Origin: an uncultured Actinomyces sp.
GTDB taxonomy: Bacteria; Actinomycetota; Actinomycetes; Actinomycetales; Actinomycetaceae
DNA: 64,000 nucleotides
NCBI GenBank assembly: GCA_900545825.1
Contig: URAS01000004.1
Span: 1 to 64,000, forward strand
Direction: 5' to 3'
In this document: positions 26,145 through 33,686 of the stretch, in pieces
Numbering within the stretch: position 1 is the stretch's first letter
Layout of the letters: every line of letters starts with the position of its first letter
The notes under the pieces: model-generated
What the model was told of the DNA's origin: nothing
The model's database searches: none
What the model saw: the letters and a program-made list of their open reading frames with translations, nothing else
Position numbers and translations under genes: made by a program

Positions 26145-28268
26145 TCAGTCTTGGCCGTCGCCCTCGTGGATGGCGTGCTCGACCAGCCCCAACAGGTGGT
26201 TGTAGCGCCCGGCCACCAGGTCTTCGACCATGACGGGCCGGCCCTCGCCGTCCCCCAGCGGGATGCACCAGTTCGGGTATTCCCGGTCGGTGCCCGGCTG
26301 GTTTTGGGCGCGCCGCTCGCCCGTCGCGTCGGTCAACGACACCGACACGAGCGCCGACGGCGTGTGGGCAACGTACCGGTAGAGGGCGTCACCGACGGCC
26401 TCGGGCGAATCGTCCTCGCCGAGGACGCCCTCCTGGCGCAGCGCGGCGATCATCCGGGCCCGCTCGCCGGCCGAGCGGGCGTATTCGTCGGCCTCGTCGA
26501 GCTCGAGAATCCCCAGCTGGGCACGCAGGCGCACGTGCTCGTCGCGGAGGTATCCGGCCGAGGGCGGCAGGTCGTGGGTGTTGACGGCCGCCAGCTGGCA
26601 GCGGCGGTAGTGGGCGGGCGGGCGCGGGTGGTCGCCCTCGTATTCGAACCAGGCGACCGCGGTGCCCAGGAAGCCGCGCTGGGCCAGGTAGTCGCGTACC
26701 CAGGGCTCGACGGTGCCCAGGTCTTCGCCGACGATGACGGCGCCGGCGCGGGCGGCCTCGAGGGCGACGACCCCGACCATGTGGTCGAAGCGATAGCGGA
26801 CATAGGTGCCGTCGGCCGGGGTCTGGGCCGATTGGGGGATCCACCACAGGCGGAACAGGCCCATGATGTGGTCGAGGCGCAGCGCCCCACCCATCGCGGC
26901 CAGCCGCCGGACCATGGCCCGCAGCGGCGCATAGTGCAGGTCCATGAGGACGTCCGGGCGCCACGGCGGCTGCGACCAGTTCTGGCCCAGCTGGTTGTAC
27001 ATGTCGGCCGGCGCGCCCACGGCGATCGACGGGGCAAAGACGCTGGGCATCGCCCACGTGTCTGAGCCGCTCTTGTGGACGCCGACGGCGAGGTCGTGCA
27101 TGATCCCGATCGCCATGCCGGCGTCCTTGGCGGCCTGCTGGGCGGCCGCGAACTGCTCGGCGACAATCCACTGGAGCCAGACGAAGAAGTCGCGGCGCCC
27201 CGCGAGAGCGCGGGCTTGTTCGGTAACTTCGGGCGACGTGACGTCGCGCAGGCGCTCGGGCAGGGGGTGCCCGTAGCGCTCGACGAGGGCGCTCCACGTG
27301 GCGAAGCGTTCGAGGACAATCCCCTGCTCCTCGCGCCACTGGGCGAACGCCGCGTCACGCTCCGTGCTGCGGCCGGCGGCAAAGATGAGGTCGAGGGCGA
27401 CGAGCTTGGCCTCCCACGAGCGGTCGCGGTCGATGAGGTCGTCGGCGCTGCCGATCGTGCGCTGCCGCAGCTCCTCGATCGTCCGGCGGTCGGCGGCGCC
27501 CAGGCGCGCGTATTCCGGGATCGCCTCGGGGCGAATGTAGAGCGGGTTGACGAACTGCCGAGACGCCGGCAGGTAGGGCGAGGGGGTGAGCGGCGGCACC
27601 GACTCGCCGGCGTGGATGGGGTTGATGAGGATGAAGTCGGCGCCCTGGCCACCCGCCCAGGTAGCGAGGTCGGCGAGGTCTTGGGCGTCGCCGACGCCCC
27701 ACGAGCCGGCGGAGGTCACCGAGTACAGCTGGGCCATGAGGCCCCAGCCACGGCCGTCGCGCAGCGGCGGCAGGGTGAGCGTCGCGGGCGTGTTGGCGAA
27801 CGGGGCGCGGGTTTCTTCGCCCTCGATCGTCGCGACGATCGTGTGCCAGCCCAGCGGCAGGCCGGCGGGAATGTCGAACGTGGCCCGGCCGATCAGGCGA
27901 CCGTCGATGACGCGGGGATCGACCCAGTTGTCGACCTGCTGGAGCGGCAGCGAGCCGCCGTCCTCGAGTTCCAGACGGCAGGTGACGGCGGTGCCGTGGG
28001 GCACGTGGACGAAGATCCACGTGTTGTGGTCGTCCTGGTTGACCGTGCAGGGCGGCAGCGTGTGGCGCCACTCGTCATCCCGGGCGGCGGCGAGGGCGAC
28101 CTGCTGGGCAGCCTCGTCGCTGGCGTCGACGTCCAGGGCCGCGAGGACGGCTCGGAGCGTGGAGGCCGTGACCTGACGGTGCTGGCCGGAGAAGTCCCAG
28201 TAGTCGGTGGCGACGCCGTGAGCGCTCGCCAGTTCGGTCAAAAGGTCCGCCGGTCCCTCGTTAGTCAC
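26145..28268 (-). CDS. malQ: 4-alpha-glucanotransferase (amylomaltase, GH77)
   Basis: 707 residues from GTG 28268, chosen for the GGTGAGGGAG just upstream; an ATG 12 codons earlier (28304) is the alternative. The N-terminal beta domain seen in actinobacterial MalQ precedes the GH77 barrel, with nucleophile Asp in LRLDHIMGLFRLWWIP, acid/base Glu in IVGEDLGTVEP and NTHDLPP. It transfers maltosyl and longer units between alpha-1,4-glucans during maltodextrin use. Divergent from tesB. Confidence 0.94.
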   Translation of the reverse strand: MTNEGPADLLTELASAHGVATDYWDFSGQHRQVTASTLRAVLAALDVDASDEAAQQVALAAARDDEWRHTLPPCTVNQDDHNTWIFVHVPHGTAVTCRLELEDGGSLPLQQVDNWVDPRVIDGRLIGRATFDIPAGLPLGWHTIVATIEGEETRAPFANTPATLTLPPLRDGRGWGLMAQLYSVTSAGSWGVGDAQDLADLATWAGGQGADFILINPIHAGESVPPLTPSPYLPASRQFVNPLYIRPEAIPEYARLGAADRRTIEELRQRTIGSADDLIDRDRSWEAKLVALDLIFAAGRSTERDAAFAQWREEQGIVLERFATWSALVERYGHPLPERLRDVTSPEVTEQARALAGRRDFFVWLQWIVAEQFAAAQQAAKDAGMAIGIMHDLAVGVHKSGSDTWAMPSVFAPSIAVGAPADMYNQLGQNWSQPPWRPDVLMDLHYAPLRAMVRRLAAMGGALRLDHIMGLFRLWWIPQSAQTPADGTYVRYRFDHMVGVVALEAARAGAVIVGEDLGTVEPWVRDYLAQRGFLGTAVAWFEYEGDHPRPPAHYRRCQLAAVNTHDLPPSAGYLRDEHVRLRAQLGILELDEADEYARSAGERARMIAALRQEGVLGEDDSPEAVGDALYRYVAHTPSALVSVSLTDATGERRAQNQPGTDREYPNWCIPLGDGEGRPVMVEDLVAGRYNHLLGLVEHAIHEGDGQD

Positions 28269-28441
28269 AGCCGCTCCCTCACCTTGCCGTGGCCTGCTGT
28301 TCATGCCCACTCACCAGCCTATGCGGATCCGCCCGACGAGGCAGCCAACCACCATCGTGGCTAAATGTGCAATGACCTGGATATTTATCTATTTCCCCGG
28401 TCAACCGTGCGCGATATCACCCCGCGTGCAAGACTAGTCGG

Positions 28442-29407
28442 GTGACTTTTTGTATCCCAATGCCTCCAATCAGTGACGAGCCGGTCGCGTCGGTCATCCG
28501 CGTTCTCACACTCACTGGCGGCGCGGGCGACCATTTTGTCGGCTCCTCGTTGCCCCAGCTGCGCAAACAGGCGTTCGGCGGTCAGGTCCTTGCCCAGTCA
28601 CTCCTTGCGGCAGCATCGACGTTGCCGCAGTCGGTGAAGGACGCCCAGGGCTATCCGAACTCGATCCACGCCTCGTTCCTTCGTCCCGCGCTAACGGATC
28701 GGCCCCTCCATTTTCAGGTCGAGCGGACCCGCGACGGCCGGACGATGACGACGCGCCGGGTCGAGGTCAGCCAGGACGACAAGGTGATCTTTACGGCCGT
28801 CGCCTCGTTTAACCTCCGCAAGCCCGAGGGGCTGACCCACTCGGCCCCGATGCCGCAGGTCGCCATGCCGGACGAGCTGCGCGATTCGATCGAGATCTTC
28901 CAGGCAACCGGCCACCCCGCGGCGAAATTCCTCGGCAAGACGGCCGCCTTCGACATGCGCCACGCGACGGGCTCGATCTATGTCCGCCCTGCGCTGGGGG
29001 ACCTCGAGCACCACGACGTGTGGGTGCGTCCACGCACGAAGCTTCCCCAGCTCGACCAGTCGCTGTCGCACGCCCTCCTCGCCTACGTGTCCGACCAGAT
29101 CATGCTCGAGCCGGCCTTGCGTTCCTTGGGCCTGGCCTGGGTGAATCCCCGTCTGCGCGCGGCGACGATCGACCACTCGATGTGGTTCCATCGGCCCCTC
29201 GACGTCACCCAGTGGCATCTGTTCCACCTCGATTCGCCCTCGTCGTATTCCGGGCGCTCACTGGCGCGGGCGTCGGTGTACACCGAGGACGGCGTGCTCG
29301 TCGCGTCGGCGGCCCAGGAGGGCATGATCACGCTGGCCGAGGCCGGCGCCAAGGACTTCTGGCAGATGGACGACGGCAAACACCACGAAGGCTCCTCCCC
29401 CGCCTAG
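28442..29407 (+). CDS. tesB: Acyl-CoA thioesterase II
   Basis: 321 residues, a double-hotdog TesB. KQAFGGQVLAQSL near residue 45, FLRPALTDRPLHFQVERTRDGRTMTTRRV, then TIDHSMWFHRPLD with the catalytic Asp and SPSSYSGRSLARASVYTEDG at the C-terminus. It hydrolyses acyl-CoA to free acid and CoA. GTG 28442 has no Shine-Dalgarno; AAGACT lies 6 nt before it, a weaker leaderless pattern, and ATG 28460 (MPPISDEP) is an alternative start. Confidence 0.92.
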   Translation: MTFCIPMPPISDEPVASVIRVLTLTGGAGDHFVGSSLPQLRKQAFGGQVLAQSLLAAASTLPQSVKDAQGYPNSIHASFLRPALTDRPLHFQVERTRDGRTMTTRRVEVSQDDKVIFTAVASFNLRKPEGLTHSAPMPQVAMPDELRDSIEIFQATGHPAAKFLGKTAAFDMRHATGSIYVRPALGDLEHHDVWVRPRTKLPQLDQSLSHALLAYVSDQIMLEPALRSLGLAWVNPRLRAATIDHSMWFHRPLDVTQWHLFHLDSPSSYSGRSLARASVYTEDGVLVASAAQEGMITLAEAGAKDFWQMDDGKHHEGSSPA

Positions 29408-29425
29408 CCCCTCAGCACAGACGCC

Positions 29426-29458
29426 GGTGGCCCGGGACCGTGCAGGTCCCGGGCCACC
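29426..29458. terminator. Bidirectional hairpin between tesB and ettA
   Basis: A perfect 14-bp stem (29426-29439 with 29445-29458) with a 5-nt loop in the gap between convergent genes. Confidence 0.8.
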
Positions 29459-29474
29459 CGTGTATTCGCGTCGA

Positions 29475-31157
29475 TTAGCCGCGCGTGAGCTTGCGGTGCG
29501 TCACGCGGTGCGGGCGGGCCGCGTCGGGGCCCAGCCGATCGACCTTGTTCTTCTCGTACGACTCGAAGTTGCCCTCGAACCAGTACCACTGCGCCGGGTC
29601 CTCATCGGTGCCCTCCCACGCGAGGATGTGGGTGGCGACGCGGTCGAGGAACCAACGGTCGTGGGTGATGACGACGGCGCAGCCGGGGAAGTTGAGCAGC
29701 GCGTTTTCTAGGCTGCCCAGCGTCTCGACGTCGAGGTCGTTCGTCGGCTCGTCCAGCAGCAGGAGGTTGCCGCCCTGCTTGAGCGTCAGCGCGAGGTTGA
29801 GGCGGTTACGCTCGCCGCCGGAGAGGACGCCCGCCGGCTTCTGCTGGTCCGGCCCCTTGAACCCGAACGACGCGACGTAGGCGCGCGAGGGGATCTCGAC
29901 GTTGCCGACCTCGATGTAGTCGAGGCCGTCGGAGACGACCTCCCACAGCGTCTTCTTCGGGTCGATGCCCGCACGGTTCTGGTCGACGTAGCTGATCTTC
30001 ACCGTCGAGCCGATCGTCAGGCTGCCCGAGTCGAGCTGTTCCAGCCCCACGATCGACTTGAACAGCGTCGTCTTGCCGACGCCGTTGGGACCCATGATGC
30101 CGACGATGCCGTTCGGCGGCAGCGAGAACGACAGGTCGTCGATGAGGACGCGGTCGCCGAAGCCCTTGTGGATATGCTCGGCCTCGAGGACGACCGAGCC
30201 CAGGCGCGGCCCCGGCGGGATCTGGATTTCCTCGAAGTCGAGCTTACGGGTGCGCTCGGCCTCGGCCGCCATCTCCTCGTAGCGGGCCAGACGGGCCTTC
30301 GACTTGGCCTGGCGCCCCTTGGCGTTCGACCGCACCCACTCGAGCTCTTCCTTCAGGCGCTTCGCCAGCTTGGCGTCCTTGCGCCCCTGGACCTCGAGGC
30401 GCTCACGCTTCTTCTCGAGGTACGTCGAGTAGTTACCCTCGTACGGGTAGAGGCGGCCGCGGTCGACCTCGGCGATCCACTCGGCGAGGTTGTCGAGGAA
30501 GTACCGGTCGTGGGTGATGGCGATGACCGCACCCGGGTAGGTGCGCAGGTGGTTTTCCAGCCACTGGATCGACTCGGCGTCCAGGTGGTTCGTCGGCTCG
30601 TCGAGCAGCAGGAGGTCGGGCGCCTTGAGCAGCAGCTGGCACAGCGCGACGCGGCGCCGCTCACCACCAGAAAGCACCTTGACGTCCGTGTCGCCCGGCG
30701 GGCAACGCAGCGCGTCCATCGCCTGTTCCAGCTGGTTGTCGAGGTCCCACGCGTCGGCCGCGTCGATGTCGGTCTGCAGCTGCCCCATTTCCTCCATGAG
30801 GGCGTCGAAGTCGCAGTCCGGATCGGCCATCTGGGCCGAGATCTCGTTGTACCGATCGACCTTCGCCTTGATCTCGGCGACGCCCTCCTGGACGTTCTCG
30901 AGGACCGTCTTTGTCTCGTCCAGCGGCGGCTCCTGGAGGAGGATGCCGACGGTGTAGCCGGGCGTGAGGACGGCCTCGCCGTTCGAGGGCTGGTCGAGGC
31001 CCGCCATGATCTTGAGGATCGACGACTTGCCGGCGCCGTTCGGGCCGACCATGCCGATCTTGGCGCCGGGGTAGAACGCCATGGTGACGTCGTCAAGGAT
31101 GACCTTGTCGCCGAGCGCCTTGCGGGCGTGGACCATCTGGTAAATGAACTCTGCCAA
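29475..31157 (-). CDS. ettA: Energy-dependent translational throttle protein EttA (ABC-F)
   Basis: 560 residues. Two ABC domains without membrane segments: Walker A GPNGAGKSS and GPNGVGKTT, signatures LSGGERRRVALCQ and LSGGERNRLNLAL, and the linker/arm between them. MAEFIYQMVHARKALGDKVILDDVT is the EttA start, which makes the initiation codon TTG (31157), with GGAAAG about 6 nt upstream. EttA binds the ribosomal E site and gates the first elongation step according to ATP level. A TAGGGT -10 lies at 31221-31226 (minus). Confidence 0.95.
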   Translation of the reverse strand: MAEFIYQMVHARKALGDKVILDDVTMAFYPGAKIGMVGPNGAGKSSILKIMAGLDQPSNGEAVLTPGYTVGILLQEPPLDETKTVLENVQEGVAEIKAKVDRYNEISAQMADPDCDFDALMEEMGQLQTDIDAADAWDLDNQLEQAMDALRCPPGDTDVKVLSGGERRRVALCQLLLKAPDLLLLDEPTNHLDAESIQWLENHLRTYPGAVIAITHDRYFLDNLAEWIAEVDRGRLYPYEGNYSTYLEKKRERLEVQGRKDAKLAKRLKEELEWVRSNAKGRQAKSKARLARYEEMAAEAERTRKLDFEEIQIPPGPRLGSVVLEAEHIHKGFGDRVLIDDLSFSLPPNGIVGIMGPNGVGKTTLFKSIVGLEQLDSGSLTIGSTVKISYVDQNRAGIDPKKTLWEVVSDGLDYIEVGNVEIPSRAYVASFGFKGPDQQKPAGVLSGGERNRLNLALTLKQGGNLLLLDEPTNDLDVETLGSLENALLNFPGCAVVITHDRWFLDRVATHILAWEGTDEDPAQWYWFEGNFESYEKNKVDRLGPDAARPHRVTHRKLTRG

Positions 31158-31220
31158 AGGTACTTTCCGTTCTTTGCTGTCGCGGTCTTTCCGGACGCCG
31201 GGTCCGGATCAGTCGCTCTA

Positions 31221-31226
31221 ACCCTA
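31221..31226 (-). promoter_or_regulatory. -10 hexamer TAGGGT for ettA
   Basis: TGACATAGGGT on the minus strand, about 63 nt upstream of the TTG start of ettA. Confidence 0.5.
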
Positions 31227-31264
31227 TGTCAGGGCGCCGATCCGGGCCAGATCGCGCCCCACCA

Positions 31265-31894
31265 CTACCGCGTATAGACGGAAATGTGCTCCCTCACATG
31301 CTTGGCGTCGAGCAGTTCGGAGACGACGGCCGACCCCATGTCGGCGTACGAAAGGACGGACTCCCCCGCCTCGGACGTGTGGAGGTGGTCGTCGCCGATC
31401 GCCCACCGGTCAGTCGCGGCGCCGTCGGGACGGTAGTCCGCTGCCGGCGACACGTAGGTCCACGCGACGTCATCGGCGCCCTCAACAACCGCGAGGCTCT
31501 GCGCGGTGCCCTGCGCGACGGCCTGGAACTCCGCGGGAAACTCGGGGGTGTCGGCCAAGCGCACCTGCCGGTCGGGGTCGACGAACAGGGTACCCGCGCC
31601 GCCGATAATGATCAGGCGGGTCGGGGTTGCGCACAGCAGCGAGACCAGGTGCTCGGCCGTCTCCTTGTGGAAGTGCATGGTCTCTGCCGTCCAGTACCCC
31701 AGCGCGTCGACGACGGCGTCAAATCCGGCGAGGTCGGCGGCAGTCAGCTCGAGGGCGTCGCGCACCAGCTGGTGGTCGGCGTCGACGGAATCGGGGCGAC
31801 GCGTGATGGCGGTGACCTCGATTCCCGCGCGGCGCGCGGCGGCGGTGACGGCCTGACCTGACTTCCCGTGGGCTCCAACAACGGCGATTCTCAT
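31265..31894 (-). CDS. NAD(P)-binding (NmrA/SDR-like) protein, probable HxlR target
   Basis: 209 residues. GAHGKSGQAV at residues 8-17 is the Rossmann turn; AVVDALGYW and RLIIIGGAGTLFVD follow the YwnB/NmrA-like pattern. No classical catalytic Tyr-x3-Lys, so it may be a flavin/NADPH-dependent reductase or a redox-binding protein. Divergent from an HxlR regulator with 99 nt between, the usual arrangement for HxlR-controlled stress genes. ATG 31894 has AAAGGA in front. Confidence 0.85.
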   Translation of the reverse strand: MRIAVVGAHGKSGQAVTAAARRAGIEVTAITRRPDSVDADHQLVRDALELTAADLAGFDAVVDALGYWTAETMHFHKETAEHLVSLLCATPTRLIIIGGAGTLFVDPDRQVRLADTPEFPAEFQAVAQGTAQSLAVVEGADDVAWTYVSPAADYRPDGAATDRWAIGDDHLHTSEAGESVLSYADMGSAVVSELLDAKHVREHISVYTR

Positions 31895-31945
31895 GGCATG
31901 TCCTTTCTTCGAGCGACGCGGATTCTTCCGCGATGCCCCACCGTA

Positions 31946-31978
31946 GTAACCTGAAGTAACTAGGAACCAAAAGGTAAC
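31946..31978. promoter_or_regulatory. Triple GTAAC repeat, putative HxlR operator
   Basis: GTAAC occurs at 31946, 31956 and 31974 in the same orientation; the first two are 10 bp apart, about one helical turn. They sit in the shared promoter gap of the hxlR-like gene and its divergent neighbour. Confidence 0.45.
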
Positions 31979-31993
31979 TATCAGGAGTTCACC

Positions 31994-32341
31994 GTGAGCG
32001 TACAGCACACCCTCTCGCCCGCCGACCTGCCGGCGTGCCCGGTCGAGACGACCCTCTACCTCATCGGGAACAAGTGGAAGGTGCTTATCCTCCGCGACCT
32101 CATGGGCGGCCCGCGGCGTTTCAGCGAACTCAAGCAGTCGATTGGCGGCATCAGCGCCAAGGTCCTTACCGCCAACCTGCGGGCGATGGAGGCCGACCAC
32201 CTGCTCACCCGCCAGGCGTATGCCGAGATCCCGCCCCGCGTCGAATACGCCCTGACAGACACCGGCACGTCGTTGGCCCCGGTCGTGGAGTCCCTCGCAG
32301 CCTGGGGTTCGGCCTATAAACAGGCGCTCGCCACCGCCTGA
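31994..32341 (+). CDS. HxlR family winged-helix regulator
   Basis: 115 residues. CPVETTLYLIGNKWKVLILRDL is the HxlR signature with an early Cys (residue 15), the position that senses electrophiles or oxidants in several HxlR regulators. GISAKVLTANLRAMEADHLL is the recognition region and PPRVEYALTDTG the wing. GTG 31994 follows AGGAG. Probably represses the divergent NAD(P)-binding gene through the GTAAC repeats. Confidence 0.92.
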   Translation: MSVQHTLSPADLPACPVETTLYLIGNKWKVLILRDLMGGPRRFSELKQSIGGISAKVLTANLRAMEADHLLTRQAYAEIPPRVEYALTDTGTSLAPVVESLAAWGSAYKQALATA

Positions 32342-32397
32342 CCACCCCCCCCGCCACAAGCTTGAGGCTCCACTCGCCACCCCACGGCCGCCCCCTC

Positions 32398-32422
32398 TAT
32401 AGTGAGGTCTGTCTTACCTCAC
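32398..32422 (+). promoter_or_regulatory. DtxR/IdeR-like iron box overlapping a -10 hexamer
   Basis: TATAGT (32398-32403) is a good -10. Overlapping it, GTGAGGT (32402-32408), 7 nt, ACCTCAC (32416-32422) is a perfect inverted repeat; aligned on its centre it matches 13 of 19 bases of the DtxR/IdeR consensus TTAGGTTAGCCTAACCTAA, including both AGGT/ACCT cores. Confidence 0.55.
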
Positions 32423-32447
32423 GAACGAGAGAAGGGGAGGTCCCACC

Positions 32448-32801
32448 GTGGCCCACCTGTCGTCCCTCACCGAGTCGTCGTTCCACCTGGGACTGGCCGA
32501 GGACCTGCCGATCATCAAGGAGTCGACGACCTCGCGCGTCGTCGTGACGAACGACCTCATCCGAGTCGTCCAGTTCACCTTCGACGCCGGCGAATTGCTC
32601 ACCGCACATTCGTCGCCGCGCGCCGTCGTCGTCCAGTTGCTCGAGGGCGAGATGTCCTTCACCATCGGCGAGGACGAGCGGACTCTCCACACCGCCGACA
32701 CCGTCTACCTCGCGCCGGGCCAAGAGCATGCGCTGACCGCGATTACGCCGTGCCGCCTCAGCCTGGTCATGGTCGACGTCGCCGCCGACAAGGAGCAGTG
32801 A
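32448..32801 (+). CDS. Cupin domain protein
   Basis: 117 residues, a single cupin barrel. The first motif is reduced (LTAHSSPRAVVVQLLEGEMSF), with one His where many cupins have HxH; the second is APGQEHAL. Metal binding is therefore possible but not assured. GTG 32448 follows GGGGAGG. Its stop shares a base with the start of the methyltransferase (TGATG), and both lie behind an iron-box-like operator, pointing to a role under iron limitation or metal stress. Function unknown. Confidence 0.85.
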   Translation: MAHLSSLTESSFHLGLAEDLPIIKESTTSRVVVTNDLIRVVQFTFDAGELLTAHSSPRAVVVQLLEGEMSFTIGEDERTLHTADTVYLAPGQEHALTAITPCRLSLVMVDVAADKEQ

Positions 32802-33607
32802 TGAGCCCCCAAATCGCGTCGCCATTGCCCGACGAGCGCCTGCAGGGCCACTGGCTGCTCGCGTCGCTCGGCAAGACAGTCCTGCGTCCCGGCGGCCTCG
32901 AGCTGACGACCGCCATGCTCAAGGAGGCCGCGCCCTCGTCTGCCGACCGGATCGTCGAGTTTGGGCCGGGCGTCGGCAAGACAGCCACCCTGCTGCTTCA
33001 AGCGTCCCCGGCCAGCTACACCGGCGTCGACCCGAACCCCGAGGGCCGCGGCGCCCTCAGCGCCGTCCTCGCCGGGCATCCCCAGGCCCGCGTCGTCGAG
33101 GCCGACGCCCAGGACACAGGATTGGAGGACGGTTCGGCAGACCTCGTCGTCGGCGAGGCCATGCTGTCGATGTGTTCGCCGCAGGTCAAGCAGGCAATCG
33201 TCCGCGAGGCCGCCCGGATCCTCGCGCCCGGCGGCCGCTACGCGATCCACGAGCTGGGCCTGACCGGAACCGCCGCGACACCCGACGAGGCCGGGCGCAC
33301 CGAGACCAGCCGCGAGCTGTCGCGCTCGATCAAGGTTCCGGCCCGCCCACTGCCCCTCGACCAGTGGCGCGCCCTCCTCGAGGACGCCGGGCTCACCGTC
33401 ACGTGGACGGGCACGGCCCCCATGCACCTGCTGAAATTCTCGCGTTTCGTCGCCGACGAGGGCGTGTGGGGCACGCTGCGGTTCATGAGCCACATGCTGC
33501 GGCGCCCGCAGGCACGCAAGCGGGTCCTCGCCATGCGCAAGACCTTCGCCGACCTGGAGGATCAGCTGACTGCGGTGTCGCTCGTCGCCGTCAAGCGCGC
33601 CGACTAG
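32801..33607 (+). CDS. SAM-dependent methyltransferase coupled to the cupin gene
   Basis: 268 residues. Motif I is EFGPGVGKTATLL near residue 48, followed by YTGVDPNPEG and VVEADAQDTGLEDGSADLVVGEAMLSM; ILAPGGRYAIHELGL is the usual strand 5 region. Class I fold, small-molecule type. It is translationally coupled to the cupin and under the same DtxR-like box. The substrate is unknown. Confidence 0.87.
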   Translation: MSPQIASPLPDERLQGHWLLASLGKTVLRPGGLELTTAMLKEAAPSSADRIVEFGPGVGKTATLLLQASPASYTGVDPNPEGRGALSAVLAGHPQARVVEADAQDTGLEDGSADLVVGEAMLSMCSPQVKQAIVREAARILAPGGRYAIHELGLTGTAATPDEAGRTETSRELSRSIKVPARPLPLDQWRALLEDAGLTVTWTGTAPMHLLKFSRFVADEGVWGTLRFMSHMLRRPQARKRVLAMRKTFADLEDQLTAVSLVAVKRAD

Positions 33608-33622
33608 CCGCCGATACGCTTG

Positions 33623-33656
33623 GGCCTCGGCCTCCCTGTCCGGGGTGGCCGAGGCC
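33623..33656. terminator. Hairpin between the methyltransferase and S9 peptidase genes
   Basis: GGCCTCGGCC (33623-33632) pairs with GGCCGAGGCC (33647-33656), 14-nt loop, between convergent genes. Confidence 0.65.
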
Positions 33657-33686
33657 TCGTCGCGTGAGGACGTCCGCGATTCGCCC

